64,000 nt of DNA from Allobacillus halotolerans (GTDB taxonomy: Bacteria > Bacillota > Bacilli > Bacillales > Alkalibacillaceae). Below are positions 42,756 to 54,775 of this stretch, in pieces; within the stretch, counting starts at the first letter, position 1, and each line of letters opens with the position of its first letter. The notes beneath the pieces are model-generated. The model saw only the letters and a program-made list of their open reading frames with translations, did no database searches and had not been told where the DNA came from. The DNA lies in contig NZ_JAHLZF010000012.1 in assembly GCF_018967645.1 (NCBI RefSeq), positions 1 to 64,000 on the forward strand. Direction: 5' to 3'. The position numbers were made by a program, and so were the translations under genes.

Positions 42756-43196
42756 ATGAAACTTCATGAATTAAAAAGTACTGAAGGTTCCCGTAAGAAA
42801 AGAAACCGTGTAGGTCGTGGAATGGCTACAGGAAACGGTAAAACTTCAGGCCGTGGACATAAGGGACAGAATGCACGTTCCGGAGGCGGCACACGTCCTG
42901 GATTCGAAGGCGGGCAATTACCGTTGTTTCAACGCCTTCCAAAGCGTGGATTCACAAATATTCACCGCAAAGAGTATGTCATTGTTAATTTAGAAACATT
43001 AAATAGATTTGATGAAGGTGTGGAGGTAACTCCAGAACTTCTACTTGAAGAAGGTATTGTCAGTAAGTTGAAAGCAGGCGTGAAAGTTCTAGGCAACGGT
43101 AGCTTAGATAAAAAATTGACTGTTAAAGCGCATAAATTCTCTGCTTCGGCGAAAGAGGCAATCGAAGCTGCAGGCGGTCAAACTGAGGTGATCTAA
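42756..43196 (+). CDS. rplO: 50S ribosomal protein L15
   Basis: Late-assembly protein of 146 residues with the glycine-rich N-terminal extension ([40 protein letters not shown]). The last stop base overlaps the secY start (TAATG), coupling it to the translocase gene. Confidence 0.97.
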   Translation: MKLHELKSTEGSRKKRNRVGRGMATGNGKTSGRGHKGQNARSGGGTRPGFEGGQLPLFQRLPKRGFTNIHRKEYVIVNLETLNRFDEGVEVTPELLLEEGIVSKLKAGVKVLGNGSLDKKLTVKAHKFSASAKEAIEAAGGQTEVI

Positions 43197-44488
43197 TGTT
43201 CAGCACATTTATCAATATGTTTCGCGTAGCTGACATTCGCAGTAAAATTCTCTTCACCTTAGGTGTGCTCATTATTTTCCGTTTAGGAACTTTCATTCCT
43301 GTTCCTTTTACGGATAAAAATGCGTTGACGATGATGGATGAGGTAAACTCATTTGGGTTTATCGATACATTTGGTGGAGGAGCGTTGAGTCAGTTTTCAA
43401 TCTTCGCAATGGGTGTGTTTCCTTACATTACAGCGATGATTATTATGCAATTGCTCCAAATGGACGTTGTACCGAAATTTACGGAATGGCGAAAACAGGG
43501 AGAGCAAGGCAGAAAGAAGTTGACTCAAGTTACGCGTTACGGAACAGTTGGTTTAGCTTTCCTTCAAGGAATTGGTATGTCTGTCGGTTTCAATGCGATG
43601 ACAAACGGATCATTGATCCAGAATCCAAGCATCATGACTTACTTTGTCATAGCAATCGTATTGACTGGCGGTACGACTTTCTTGATGTGGTTAGGAGAGC
43701 AGATCACTGAATATGGGGTAGGGAACGGGATTTCCATCCTCATCTTTGCTGGTATCATTGCCGGATTCCCGAATGCAATTAACCAGCTCTTTGAACAGTA
43801 TATTTCAGGTGCAGGCGACCAGTTATTTATTAATATTGCAATCTTGGCAATTATATTACTCGTCGTCGTTGCGATTATTGTTGGTGTCATATTCATCCAA
43901 CAAGCGTTGCGTAAAATACCAATACAGTATGCGAAGCGCACGGTTAATCGTTCACCTGTTGGAGGACACTCCGCACATTTGCCATTAAAAGTAAATGCGG
44001 CAGGCGTCATTCCAATTATCTTTGCAATTTCATTTGTCATTGCACCTCAGACCGTAGCAGGATTTTTTGAAGGAAATGAATTTGCCTCAACGGTTCAATA
44101 TATATTTGATTACACTCAACCAATTGGTATGGTTATATACGTCGGTTTGATCATTGCCTTTACGTATTTCTACACATTTGTTCAAGTTAACCCTGAGCAA
44201 ATGGCAGAAAACTTACAAAAGCAAGGTGGTTATGTACCTGGCATTCGACCTGGTAAAAACACCGAAACATATTTGACTCGAGTCATTTATCGTTTAACTT
44301 TTGTCGGAGCACTGTTCTTAGCAGTCGTTTCTATCTTCCCGATCATTCTAGGCAGTGTTGCAAACCTTCCAGCAGCCGTCCAAATTGGCGGAACAAGCTT
44401 ACTCATCGTCGTCGGTGTCGCACTGAATACGATGAAACAGCTGGAGAGCCAGTTGGTAAAACGACACTACCGAGGCTTTATAAAATAA
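43196..44488 (+). CDS. secY: preprotein translocase subunit SecY
   Basis: Channel protein of the Sec translocon, 430 residues with ten hydrophobic spans. Conserved signatures GGALSQFSIFAMGVFPYITA (plug and span 2 region) and the cytoplasmic loop PGIRPGKNTETYL. It forms the channel with SecE encoded at 16515. Confidence 0.97.
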   Translation: MFSTFINMFRVADIRSKILFTLGVLIIFRLGTFIPVPFTDKNALTMMDEVNSFGFIDTFGGGALSQFSIFAMGVFPYITAMIIMQLLQMDVVPKFTEWRKQGEQGRKKLTQVTRYGTVGLAFLQGIGMSVGFNAMTNGSLIQNPSIMTYFVIAIVLTGGTTFLMWLGEQITEYGVGNGISILIFAGIIAGFPNAINQLFEQYISGAGDQLFINIAILAIILLVVVAIIVGVIFIQQALRKIPIQYAKRTVNRSPVGGHSAHLPLKVNAAGVIPIIFAISFVIAPQTVAGFFEGNEFASTVQYIFDYTQPIGMVIYVGLIIAFTYFYTFVQVNPEQMAENLQKQGGYVPGIRPGKNTETYLTRVIYRLTFVGALFLAVVSIFPIILGSVANLPAAVQIGGTSLLIVVGVALNTMKQLESQLVKRHYRGFIK

Positions 44489-45172
<684 letters not shown>

Positions 45173-45919
45173 ATGATTATTTTAAAGACACCACGTGAAA
45201 TTGAATTGTTGCGTCAAGCTGGAAAAATTGTTGGATTAACACACCAAGAGCTGAAGAAACATATTAAGCCAGGTGTGACAACAAAAAAACTAGATGACAT
45301 TGCTGAAAAGTATATACGCAGTATGGATGCACTACCATCTTTTAAAGGATATAATGGCTTTAAAGGGAGTGTCTGTGTTTCAGTCAATGAAGAACTTGTA
45401 CATGGTATTCCAAGCGACCGTGAGTTGAAAAATGGTGACATTGTCACATTGGACATCGGCGCAGATTATAAAGGATATCATGGCGATTCGGCTTGGACAT
45501 ATGCTGTCGGAGAAATTGACGAAGAAACGCAAAAGCTCCTCGAGGTCACTGAAGCATCTTTGTTTGAAGGATTAAGCGTAATTGCTCCCGGAAAACGTCT
45601 GACCGATATTTCACATGCCATTCAATCCTATGTCGAACCGTACGGCTACACCATAGTACGGGAATATGGAGGCCATGGGGTCGGCCAAGACCTTCATGAA
45701 GACCCACACATCTCGAATTTTGGCCCACCAAACAAAGGACCGCGTTTGAGAAAGGGTATGGTGCTGGCCATCGAACCAATGGTTAACCTCGGTGAACGAT
45801 ATGTTCGCACGCTGGAAGATGGTTGGACAGTCGTTACGGAAGATTCTAAGAACTGCGCACATTTTGAGCATACGATCGCAGTGACAGAGGATGGCTATGA
45901 AATTTTAACAAAAGCTTAG
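45173..45919 (+). CDS. map: methionine aminopeptidase, type I
   Basis: Removes N-terminal Met; 248 residues. The metal ligands lie in [17 protein letters not shown] (two Asp), [13 protein letters not shown] (His), and two Glu near the C-terminus (AIEPM and HFEHTIAV). No gap to adk. Normal class Ia length. Confidence 0.96.
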   Translation: MIILKTPREIELLRQAGKIVGLTHQELKKHIKPGVTTKKLDDIAEKYIRSMDALPSFKGYNGFKGSVCVSVNEELVHGIPSDRELKNGDIVTLDIGADYKGYHGDSAWTYAVGEIDEETQKLLEVTEASLFEGLSVIAPGKRLTDISHAIQSYVEPYGYTIVREYGGHGVGQDLHEDPHISNFGPPNKGPRLRKGMVLAIEPMVNLGERYVRTLEDGWTVVTEDSKNCAHFEHTIAVTEDGYEILTKA

Positions 45920-45940
45920 ATCAAGTGAAGGTGATTGTGA

Positions 45941-46256
45941 TTGAACGATGGAGAATCGGGAAGTCCTAAAATAGGCCAGTTGGTTCAGATCAAACGAGGT
46001 CGTGAACTAAGTCAGTATGCGATTATCATTGATATATTGGATGAGAAATTCGTATTATTGGCCGATGGCGAGAAAAGGAAATTCGACCGACCGAAAAAGA
46101 AAAATCTTCACCATGTGGAGCTGATTGATTATGTCTCTCCAGAGGTCGAAAAGAGCTTGAAAGAGACCAACCGGGTGACAAACGGAAAGCTCCGTTTCGC
46201 AATATCGAAATTTGTTAATGAACTATTGGCAGATTGGAAGAAGGGAGATTCTCTCA

Positions 46257-46264
<8 letters not shown>
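45941..46264 (+). CDS. KOW domain RNA-binding protein
   Basis: A 107-residue protein with an N-terminal KOW-type module ([20 protein letters not shown], about 10-45), like L14e/L24-type RNA binders; the rest is basic and helical. A gene of this type commonly lies between map and infA in Bacillales (ybzG in B. subtilis), but no function is established. TTG start 45941 follows AAGGTGA. It overlaps infA by 8 bases. Confidence 0.85.
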
Positions 46265-46621
<357 letters not shown>

Positions 46622-46645
46622 TCGAAAAGGAGGTGCCATCCACTA

Positions 46646-47011
46646 ATGGCTCGTATTGCAGGAGTTGACGTTCCACGTGATAAACGTGTTGTTATCGCGC
46701 TGACGTATGTATATGGTGTAGGGAAATCTACCGCACAAGAAGTGTTGAATAAAGTTGGTGTTTCTGAGGATACACGTGTACGTGACCTTACAGAAGACGA
46801 ACTAGCTAGTATCCGTAAAGGTATTGAAGACTATACAGTTGAAGGGGATCTTCGTCGTGAAACATCCCTTAACATTAAGCGATTGATCGAGATCGGTTCA
46901 TACCGTGGAATTCGCCATCGTAGAGGGTTGCCTGTTCATGGTCAAAAGACAAAGAACAATGCTCGTACTCGAAAAGGCCCACGTCGTACAATCGCTAACA
47001 AGAAAAAATAA
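46646..47011 (+). CDS. rpsM: 30S ribosomal protein S13
   Basis: Head protein of 121 residues contacting P-site tRNA and the 50[21 protein letters not shown]; conserved [16 protein letters not shown]. The ribosome site AAAGGAGGTG is about 10 bases upstream, slightly long. Confidence 0.97.
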   Translation: MARIAGVDVPRDKRVVIALTYVYGVGKSTAQEVLNKVGVSEDTRVRDLTEDELASIRKGIEDYTVEGDLRRETSLNIKRLIEIGSYRGIRHRRGLPVHGQKTKNNARTRKGPRRTIANKKK

Positions 47012-47036
47012 GTAATCGAAGGAGGTTTGAAGCATT

Positions 47037-47432
<396 letters not shown>

Positions 47433-47597
47433 TTTATTCGTATATATTTTGTCAGCCCGTCTATAATGGGTTATGATAGCTTAAATAAGCAGGCACGGAT
47501 TATCAGGCTGTTTTTATGAAACAATACCTGATCATGAAAAAGAATGTGGGGAACTCCGCATAAGTGTTTCGACGTTTTGAAGGAGGGTTTTGGGTAA

Positions 47598-48542
47598 ATG
47601 ATCGAAATTGAAAAACCGCAAGTTGAAACGATTGAAATTAGTGATGATGCTACATTCGGAAAGTTCGTCATTGAACCGTTAGAACGTGGTTATGGAACGA
47701 CAGTTGGGAACTCCCTTCGTCGTATTCTATTATCCTCATTACCTGGCGCTGCAGTGACGTCTGTCCAAATTGAAAACGTCCTTCATGAATTTTCAACTAT
47801 TGAAAACGTCTATGAAGACGTGACGACAATTCTTTTAAACCTAAAAGAATTATCGTTAAAAATTTACTCTGAAGAAGAGAAAACATTGGAAATTGATGTT
47901 CAAGGCGAGGGTGAAGTCTTCGCTCGTGATATTCAACATGATAGTGACGTAGAAATACTGAACCCAGACCTTAAAATTGCAACAATCACAGGAAACGGAA
48001 GTCTATCCATGAAAATCTTTGCTGAGCAAGGTCGTGGCTACCGTAAAGCAGATGCGAATAAACGCGATGATCAGCCGATTGGCGTTATTCCAGTAGATTC
48101 AATCTTTACTCCAGTTAAGAGTGTAACCTATCAAGTTGAAAACACTCGAGTTGGTCAAGTAGCAAACTACGATAAGCTAACACTGGATGTAAGAACTGAT
48201 GGAAGCATTCGACCAGAGGAAGCAATTTCCTTGGGAGCTAAAGTCTTTACAGAGCATTTGAATGTGTTTGTGAATATGACTGATGAAGCTCAACAAGCAG
48301 AAATCATGGTAGAAAAAGAAGAAGACCAAAAAGAAAAAGTGTTAGAAATGACCATTGAAGAGTTAGATCTCTCTGTGCGTTCTTACAACTGTCTAAAACG
48401 CGCTGGAATCAACACGGTTCAGGAACTGACACAAAAATCCGAAGAAGATATGATGAAAGTCCGTAACTTGGGAAGAAAATCATTGGATGAAGTGAAATAC
48501 AAATTGAATGATTTAAACCTAGGCCTACGTAACGACGATTAA
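47598..48542 (+). CDS. rpoA: DNA-directed RNA polymerase subunit alpha
   Basis: Assembly scaffold of RNA polymerase, 314 residues. N-terminal dimerisation domain ([20 protein letters not shown]) to about 230, linker, then the C-terminal domain for UP elements and activators ([31 protein letters not shown]). ATG follows AAGGAGG. The 165-base gap after rpsK contains a TATAAT at 47462-47467 but no -35. Confidence 0.97.
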   Translation: MIEIEKPQVETIEISDDATFGKFVIEPLERGYGTTVGNSLRRILLSSLPGAAVTSVQIENVLHEFSTIENVYEDVTTILLNLKELSLKIYSEEEKTLEIDVQGEGEVFARDIQHDSDVEILNPDLKIATITGNGSLSMKIFAEQGRGYRKADANKRDDQPIGVIPVDSIFTPVKSVTYQVENTRVGQVANYDKLTLDVRTDGSIRPEEAISLGAKVFTEHLNVFVNMTDEAQQAEIMVEKEEDQKEKVLEMTIEELDLSVRSYNCLKRAGINTVQELTQKSEEDMMKVRNLGRKSLDEVKYKLNDLNLGLRNDD

Positions 48543-48584
48543 TCAAGACAGCGATAAATCTTTCTGGTAAAGGAGGTTTTGAGA

Positions 48585-48950
48585 ATGGCGAAAGCAAAAT
48601 TAGGCCGTCCAACAGATCAACGTCAAGCAATGCTACGTAATCTTGCAACTGATCTGATTGTACATGAACGCATTGAAACAACAGAAGCAAAAGCGAAAGC
48701 ATTACGCTCTGTTGTCGAAAAACTAATCACACTCGGTAAACGCGGTGACCTACATGCTCGTCGACAAGCAGCTTCAGTCATCCGCAATGCAAAAGCGGAC
48801 GAAGAAGAGTCACAATCCGCTTTACAAAAATTGTTTTCAGATGTCGCACCTCGTTATGAAGACCGCCAAGGCGGTTACACACGTATCCTAAAACTAGGTG
48901 AGCGTAAAGGTGACGGTGCAAAAACGGTGATTATTGAATTAGTTGACTAA
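48585..48950 (+). CDS. rplQ: 50S ribosomal protein L17
   Basis: Tunnel-exit protein of 121 residues, [23 protein letters not shown] 48585 is preferred; ATG 48579 two codons earlier overlaps the end of the AAAGGAGG spacing. Last gene of the S10-spc-alpha cluster; terminator follows. Confidence 0.96.
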   Translation: MAKAKLGRPTDQRQAMLRNLATDLIVHERIETTEAKAKALRSVVEKLITLGKRGDLHARRQAASVIRNAKADEEESQSALQKLFSDVAPRYEDRQGGYTRILKLGERKGDGAKTVIIELVD

Positions 48951-48967
48951 TTGAATGATTAAGGGAA

Positions 48968-49017
48968 AAAGGGTGGTCAGTTGCCAGAAACATTGGACTG
49001 AGCCCTTTTTTATTTTG
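48968..49017 (+). terminator. terminator after rplQ
   Basis: AAAGGG / CCCTTT outer pairs with TCAGT / ACTGA inside, followed by a T tract. Confidence 0.85.
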
Positions 49018-49094
49018 TGCAAAAATGGATCTAAAATATTTGTTTGGGTAAATACACAACTTAGCGTAGGTATCGATGATGATCACTGGTGTCA

Positions 49095-49171
49095 GGCGAT
49101 TCGCTTACGGCGGGTGCTTGTACTCACAGGTCATGTGCGGTTCCCTTATTTCTTGATCCGCAGGCGTCGCC
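49095..49171. repeat. GC-rich imperfect palindrome, possible dispersed repeat remnant
   Basis: Within AT-rich intergenic DNA this segment is GC-rich, begins GGCGATTCGCTTACGGCGG and ends near ATCCGCAGGCGTCGCC, whose reverse complement partly matches the start. Long palindromic intergenic elements with such ends are common in Bacillales genomes. Only one copy is in the window. Confidence 0.45.
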
Positions 49172-49230
49172 GCCGATGCTCCTCGCCAGCTTTACGTTTG
49201 AACAAGCGGAATCTTATCCGCGAATAGAAC

Positions 49231-49569
49231 ACTAAAATGGTGTACCATGTTTGATTAGGAGCACACTATTCGGGGGTAGCACAACTAAATTTAACTCTAT
49301 CTTCGAATAGGAGCGCTTTAATCGGGGTTAGCACGACTAAATTTAGCTCTACCTTTGATTAGAAGCGCTCTATTCGGGGTTAGCACGACTAAATATAACT
49401 CTATCTTCGATTAGAAGCGCTCTATTCGGGGTTAGCACGACTAAATTCTACTCTACCTTTGATTAGAAGCGCTCTATTCGGGGGTAGTACGACTAAATTT
49501 AGCTCTACCTTTGATTAGAAGCGCTCTATTCGGGGGTAGTACGACTAAATTTAACTCTATCTTCGAATA
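49231..49569. repeat. 52-bp tandem repeat array B (about 6.5 copies)
   Basis: ACTAAAT recurs at 49284, 49336, 49388, 49440, 49492 and 49544, exactly 52 bp apart; a diverged copy starts at 49231 and a partial one ends at 49569. Each unit contains TAGAAGCGCTCTATTC (49360-49375 in one copy), then GGGGTAG or GGGGTTAG, the sequence CTAAATTTAG (a palindrome in some copies) and CTCTACC, which can pair with GGTAG. No coding frame. The core matches the core of array A at 33460 although the rest of the unit differs. Confidence 0.95.
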
Positions 49570-49845
49570 CCACATTACAAACAAAGTGGTATCTCCATCT
49601 TAATTGTGATCAATCTGCTGTATTGAATTCCGACTTTTACTGAAAAATGGTTTTGTAATTGGTTTGACAACGCTAAACGTTTATAAGAAGTACTCTCTAA
49701 AGAGCACTCCAACATGTGACTAAAACCGTATTAGTCATGAAATAACTCCTCATACGAAGCTAGAACCAGATCTATTACCAAATCGACTTGTCGGTATGAT
49801 AAACTAACATTAGTGAAAGAGTACGGTGCCAAGGGAGCAACAGTG
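49570..49845. other. intergenic DNA before ecfA1
   Basis: Opens with a 7-bp inverted repeat ATACCAC (49567-49573)/GTGGTAT (49586-49592) that borders array B. The rest is AT-rich; TTGACA at 49664-49669 has no -10 at proper distance, so the ecf promoter is not identified. No gene seen. Confidence 0.5.
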
Positions 49846-50673
49846 ATGATTGTATTTAACAAAGTGAGCTATTCATATGACAAAAATAGTGGAAATGCAG
49901 TAGATGAATTAAGTATGTCGATTGAACAAAATGAATGGATTGCTTTGATCGGTCATAATGGTTCTGGTAAATCTACACTGGCAAAACTGATGAATGGCTT
50001 ACTTCTTCCTACAAGCGGAACGATTTCAGTGGACGGGCTATCGTTGTCAGAAGATACCTATTGGGAAATCCGCAAGAAGGTCGGCATGGTTTTTCAGAAT
50101 CCAGAGAACCAATTTGTTGGGACAACTGTCATGGATGATGTCGCGTTTGGTTTAGAAAACTTAGGTGTCACTCGAGAAGAAATGGTGAAACGAGTTTCTG
50201 CCGCATTAAAAGAAGTTGATATGTATTCATTTAAAGACCAAGCACCAAATCGTTTATCTGGCGGGCAGAAGCAACGCGTCGCAATCGCTGGCATTCTAGC
50301 GATTATGCCAGAAGTGATCATTTTTGATGAGGCATCGACAATGTTGGATCCGAATGGAAAGCAAGAATTATTGGAAACGATTAAAGGTCTTCGAAAAACA
50401 AAAAAGATGACGATTGTCTATATTACACATGACTTGAGTGAAGCAGCCTACGCGGACCGAATCATTGTAATGAACGAAGGAAGACAGTGGATGAGTGGTA
50501 AACCGAGAGAAGTTTTCCAATACCAAAATGAGCTGTCCGAGATTGGATTGGAAATACCACTTATATCAAGTATATATGCAGGAATGAACGAGCATGGAGT
50601 TAAACTGGAGAAAGAACCATTACATATGAAAGAATTGGTGGATCAACTATGGAAATTGTCTTCGAAAATGTAG
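49846..50673 (+). CDS. ecfA1: ECF transporter ATPase EcfA1
   Basis: ABC ATPase of the energy-coupling-factor module shared by vitamin and metal S components; 275 residues. Walker A GHNGSGKST, Q loop FQNPENQ, signature LSGGQKQRVAIA, Walker B VIIFDEAS (the catalytic Glu is in DEAS rather than DEPT). ATG 49846 follows AAGGGAG; a GTG at 49843 is an alternative. Overlaps ecfA2 by 25 bases. Confidence 0.95.
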   Translation: MIVFNKVSYSYDKNSGNAVDELSMSIEQNEWIALIGHNGSGKSTLAKLMNGLLLPTSGTISVDGLSLSEDTYWEIRKKVGMVFQNPENQFVGTTVMDDVAFGLENLGVTREEMVKRVSAALKEVDMYSFKDQAPNRLSGGQKQRVAIAGILAIMPEVIIFDEASTMLDPNGKQELLETIKGLRKTKKMTIVYITHDLSEAAYADRIIVMNEGRQWMSGKPREVFQYQNELSEIGLEIPLISSIYAGMNEHGVKLEKEPLHMKELVDQLWKLSSKM

Positions 50674-51515
50674 ATTTTATTTATCAACCGAATAGTCCAT
50701 TTTCTCACCAAGCATTAAAAGATATCAGTCTGACGATAAAAGATGGAGATTATGCTGCTTTTATCGGGCATACAGGGTCAGGAAAATCAACATTGCTACA
50801 ACACTTAAATGGCATTCTACGCCCAACTTCGGGGACAGTTCGTATTGGCGATTTCGAGCTGACGACGAAGAAGAACAATGAGATTAAATCACTACGTCGA
50901 AAAGTTGGTGTAGTCTTTCAATACCCAGAGCACCAGTTATTCGAGGAAACAGTTGAGAAAGATATTCTGTTTGGCCCTAAAAACTTTGGTATGGATGTTG
51001 AGGAAGCAAAGCATAATCTGCCAACTATTTTAGAAGAAGTCGGGTTACCGACAGACGTTCTCCAGCGCTCGCCGTTTGAATTAAGTGGTGGTCAAATGCG
51101 GCGGGTAGCCATCGCAGGAGTGCTCATTACGGAACCAAACGTATTGATTTTGGATGAACCGACGGCCGGTCTCGATCCAAGAGGTAGAAAGCAAATCATG
51201 AGTTTAATCGACTCGCTACATAAGAAAAAAAGAATGACAATCATTCTAGTGACCCATCACATGGAAGATGTTCTCCGTCACGCGAACCAGGCGTTTGTGT
51301 TAAACAAAGGAGAACTAGTGATGCAAGGAGAACCAGTAGAAGTATTCCAAGAAGAAGAACGTCTCCGAAAAATTGGACTTGGCATACCCGAAGAATTACA
51401 GCTAATTAATCAATTAAAGCAAACATTAGGTTTACCAATAACCTATCTTCATCAAAGTCCTAGCGAATTAGGAAAAGATATAGCAAAAGCTTTACACGCA
51501 GGAGGCAACCGATGA
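50649..51515 (+). CDS. ecfA2: ECF transporter ATPase EcfA2
   Basis: Second ABC ATPase of the module, 288 residues. Walker A GHTGSGKST, FQYPEHQLFE, signature LSGGQMRRVAIAG, Walker B VLILDEPTAGLDP. Starts within ecfA1 and overlaps ecfT by 4 bases (ATGA), so the three subunits are made together. Confidence 0.95.
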   Translation: MEIVFENVDFIYQPNSPFSHQALKDISLTIKDGDYAAFIGHTGSGKSTLLQHLNGILRPTSGTVRIGDFELTTKKNNEIKSLRRKVGVVFQYPEHQLFEETVEKDILFGPKNFGMDVEEAKHNLPTILEEVGLPTDVLQRSPFELSGGQMRRVAIAGVLITEPNVLILDEPTAGLDPRGRKQIMSLIDSLHKKKRMTIILVTHHMEDVLRHANQAFVLNKGELVMQGEPVEVFQEEERLRKIGLGIPEELQLINQLKQTLGLPITYLHQSPSELGKDIAKALHAGGNR

Positions 51516-52309
51516 ATCAATCCTTTATCATTGGTCAATATGTACCAAAGGAATCACCTGTTCATGCGTTAGATGCACGTACCAAATTAGTGATCGTATT
51601 TTTTTACGTCCTCGTGACCTTTTCTGCTGAGACATTGAGTAGCTACTTGATCTTATTTCTCTTTGCTGCATTTGGCGCGGTTATGTCTCGCGTACACCCT
51701 TTATTTATCGTGAAAGGCTTGCGTCCGATATGGTTTATCATCATATTGACGTTTATCTTACACTTATTCATACAACGCCAGGGAGAGGTATTATTCTCGA
51801 TTTTCGGATATGCGATTTACGACCAAGCGGTTATCCAAGCAGCAATCATATCATCCCGGTTATTTTTACTTATATTAATGACGTCACTGTTAACGTTAAC
51901 AACGACACCAATTTCGATTACTGATGCGGTTGAAACATTACTGAAACCGTTAAAATCCATTAAATTACCTATTCATGAATTAGCCTTAATGATGTCCATC
52001 TCCTTACGCTTCATTCCAACATTGATCGAAGAAACGGACAAAATTTCGAAAGCGCAAGCATCTCGCGGTATTGATTTTCGTACTGGAAAGTGGCGTGACC
52101 GATTGAAGGCGATCTTTGCTTTGCTGATTCCGCTGTTTATCAGTGCCTTTAAACGAGCGGAAGACTTAGCTATGGCTATGGAAGCAAGAGGATACAGAGG
52201 AGATTATGGGAGAACGAAATTCCGTGAATTGAAATTTACGTCGCTTGATTTAATCGTTTTTCTATTGTTTATCATCATCGTTATTGGATTCTTTTATTTC
52301 AATGGTTAA
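51512..52309 (+). CDS. ecfT: ECF transporter transmembrane component EcfT
   Basis: Integral membrane coupling protein of 265 residues that joins the two ATPases to exchangeable substrate-binding S proteins. Several hydrophobic spans and two cytoplasmic coupling-helix motifs with ARG: SKAQASRGIDF and AMEARGYRG. No S component is encoded next to it, as usual for the group II shared module. Confidence 0.94.
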   Translation: MNQSFIIGQYVPKESPVHALDARTKLVIVFFYVLVTFSAETLSSYLILFLFAAFGAVMSRVHPLFIVKGLRPIWFIIILTFILHLFIQRQGEVLFSIFGYAIYDQAVIQAAIISSRLFLLILMTSLLTLTTTPISITDAVETLLKPLKSIKLPIHELALMMSISLRFIPTLIEETDKISKAQASRGIDFRTGKWRDRLKAIFALLIPLFISAFKRAEDLAMAMEARGYRGDYGRTKFRELKFTSLDLIVFLLFIIIVIGFFYFNG

Positions 52310-52417
52310 AAGCGATTAAAAGAACATTCAGCTTATGACGGTACCTTCTTAATGGAATATTTCTATTACCAAAACCTTCTCACTCAAGATGCTCAACTTA
52401 ATAAAGGAGAATGTTCT

Positions 52418-53155
52418 GTGCAACGATTAAAAGTAAATATTGCTTATGATGGAACTGGATTTGCTGGTTTCCAGGTACAAGTAAAAAAGAGAACGATTCA
52501 ACTGGAGATTGAAAAAGCATTGGAAAAGATTCACCGCCAGCCGGTTCGGATTTTCGCATCAGGCCGGACGGACTCTGGTGTCCATGCAAGAAGCCAATTC
52601 ATTCATTTCGATACGGAACTAGAGCTTTCCGAACAAAATTGGGAAAATGCCCTTCGTACGACGTTTCCCGACGATATAACTGTCAAAAATGTTGAGAAGG
52701 TATCGAGTGACTTTCATGCTCGAAAAAACGCACGAGATAAAACGTACCGTTATTTTATCCGCAACACATCAGCCATAGATATTTTCATGAGGAATTTCGA
52801 ATGGCATGTACCACAGAAATTGGATATCCAGAAGATGAAGGAAGCGGCTCTTCAAATCGAAGGCACGCATGATTTTACCCCGTTTTCTGCCTCTAAATCA
52901 AACGTCAAAGGCGATAAGACACGAACCGTGCATCATATACAACTTTTTGAAGAAGATGGTCGTCTGATGGTTGAGGTCAAAGGTAATGGGTTCTTGACCC
53001 ATATGGTACGCATCATCGTCGGTACGCTGGTGGATATCGGACTAGGGAAAAAGGATTTAGATTGTATCGAAAAGGCATTTCAATCGAAAGATCGTAGACT
53101 TCTCGGCAGAACTTCACCGGGAAAGGGATTATTTTTATGGGAAGTGACGTATTAA
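52418..53155 (+). CDS. truA: tRNA pseudouridine synthase A
   Basis: Makes pseudouridine 38-40 in tRNA anticodon arms; 245 residues. Catalytic Asp in ASGRTDSGVHARSQ. GTG 52418 (MQRLKVNIAYDGTGFAGFQ) follows AAAGGAG; the open frame from 52352 lacks a site. In B. subtilis rplM follows directly; here purB and purH intervene. Confidence 0.94.
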   Translation: MQRLKVNIAYDGTGFAGFQVQVKKRTIQLEIEKALEKIHRQPVRIFASGRTDSGVHARSQFIHFDTELELSEQNWENALRTTFPDDITVKNVEKVSSDFHARKNARDKTYRYFIRNTSAIDIFMRNFEWHVPQKLDIQKMKEAALQIEGTHDFTPFSASKSNVKGDKTRTVHHIQLFEEDGRLMVEVKGNGFLTHMVRIIVGTLVDIGLGKKDLDCIEKAFQSKDRRLLGRTSPGKGLFLWEVTY

Positions 53156-53341
53156 GCATGTAAACAATATTTTTGCTTAAACATTATTTTTATTGACGGT
53201 ATCAATATTTGGAAAACACCAATGATAAATTAAGAATTTATCAAGTTCCCCATGCTATGATGTACACATCAATGTCTGGGTGAGCATACAGAACAAATCA
53301 TCAAACAAATCAAACGGCTGGAAAATCTGGAGGGACTTAGG

Positions 53342-54637
53342 ATGATCGAACGTTATACAAGAGAAGAAATGGGAAAAATCTGGGCGGAAGAGAATCGATT
53401 TAAGGCTTGGTTGGAAGTAGAGATTCTAGCTTGTGAAGCTTGGGCTGAATTAGGCGTCATTCCCAAAGCAGATGTACAGAAAATACGTGAAAATGCTGAT
53501 TTTGATATCGAGCGGATTCAAGAAATTGAAGCGGAAACTCGGCATGATGTTGTCGCATTCACCCGGGCAGTTTCTGAAACGTTAGGAGAAGAGAAGAAAT
53601 GGGTTCATTATGGATTGACTTCTACGGATGTGGTAGATACGGCTCTTTCCTATCAAATCCGGCAAGCTAATGAAATAATTCGCAAAGACTTAAACAAGTT
53701 TGTTGAGGTGTTGGCTGAAAAAGCGAAGGCCCATAAGCATACCATTATGATGGGAAGAACGCATGGGGTTCATGCAGAACCTACGACATTCGGTTTAAAG
53801 TTGGCGCTTTGGTATGAAGAGATGAAGCGGAATGTCAAACGGTTTGAAGATGCAGCTGAAGGAATTGAATTCGGAAAACTTTCCGGAGCTGTCGGTACGT
53901 ATGCGAATATCGATCCATTTGTTGAACAGTATGTATGTGAAAAGTTAGGTATTCAGCCAGCACCGATTTCTACACAAACTTTGCAGCGTGATCGTCATGC
54001 TCATTACATCGCGACACTTTCCTTGATTGCAACTTCAATTGAAAAGATGGCTGTGGAGATTCGTGGCTTGCAAAAAAGCGAAACGCGGGAAGTGGAAGAG
54101 TTTTTTGCAAAAGGGCAAAAAGGTTCGTCTGCTATGCCGCATAAACGAAATCCAATTGGCTCTGAGAATATGACAGGAATGGCACGTGTGCTTCGCGGTT
54201 ATATGCAGACTGCTTATGAAAACGTTCCACTTTGGCACGAACGGGATATTTCACACTCCTCTGCCGAACGGGTCATTCTCCCGGATGCAACGATTGCTTT
54301 GAATTATATGTTGAATCGTTTCACGACAATCGTCGAAAAGTTAACCGTTTTTGAAGAGAATATGCGTTCCAATATGGATAAAACGTTTGGATTAATCTTT
54401 TCTCAACGAGTATTATTGTCCTTGATCGATAAAGGATATGCCCGTGAAAAAGCCTATGATTTAGTTCAGCCTTTGGCCATGCAGGCATGGGAAGAAGGAA
54501 CATCTTTTATTGATTTGGTGAAAGAGAATGAGGAAATTCAATCGTTACTTTCCCAAGAAGAATTGGATGATTGTTTTGACCCGACCTATCACTTGAAAAA
54601 TGTAGATATGATTTTCGAACGTCTCGGTTTGGAATAA
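53342..54637 (+). CDS. purB: adenylosuccinate lyase
   Basis: Acts twice in purine synthesis: SAICAR to AICAR plus fumarate, and adenylosuccinate to AMP plus fumarate. 431 residues with the superfamily signature [15 protein letters not shown] and [17 protein letters not shown] follows GGAGGGAC. The 186-base leader shows no PurR box (no CCGAAC motif) or purine riboswitch. The next pur gene is purH, 138 bases on. Confidence 0.96.
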   Translation: MIERYTREEMGKIWAEENRFKAWLEVEILACEAWAELGVIPKADVQKIRENADFDIERIQEIEAETRHDVVAFTRAVSETLGEEKKWVHYGLTSTDVVDTALSYQIRQANEIIRKDLNKFVEVLAEKAKAHKHTIMMGRTHGVHAEPTTFGLKLALWYEEMKRNVKRFEDAAEGIEFGKLSGAVGTYANIDPFVEQYVCEKLGIQPAPISTQTLQRDRHAHYIATLSLIATSIEKMAVEIRGLQKSETREVEEFFAKGQKGSSAMPHKRNPIGSENMTGMARVLRGYMQTAYENVPLWHERDISHSSAERVILPDATIALNYMLNRFTTIVEKLTVFEENMRSNMDKTFGLIFSQRVLLSLIDKGYAREKAYDLVQPLAMQAWEEGTSFIDLVKENEEIQSLLSQEELDDCFDPTYHLKNVDMIFERLGLE

Positions 54638-54775
54638 AAGAAGTTCATGATGAGGAAAAGCGAGCGGTTGTATGAAGAGAAAGGTATTCATTGAACCTTC
54701 CAGTTATCGAAAAATCACAAGAGATTTAGCAATTACTTTGTAGAAAAAACCTAAAGTAATGGAAGGGTGACTAAC

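Noticed and set aside
48955-49227. 90-residue frame after rplQ
   Set aside because: It contains the rplQ terminator and the GC-rich palindrome; no ribosome site and no protein-like composition.
49231-49569. CRISPR array
   Set aside because: Whole 52-bp units are conserved with no variable spacers, and no cas genes are in the window; the same applies to 33460-33700.
53157-53341. PurR box or purine riboswitch before purB
   Set aside because: No CCGAAC-type motif pair and no riboswitch core could be found.
54650-54700. Possible T-box remnant between purB and purH (GATGAGGAAAAG shared with the cysE leader)
   Set aside because: Only twelve bases match; no specifier loop, T-box sequence or terminator follows.
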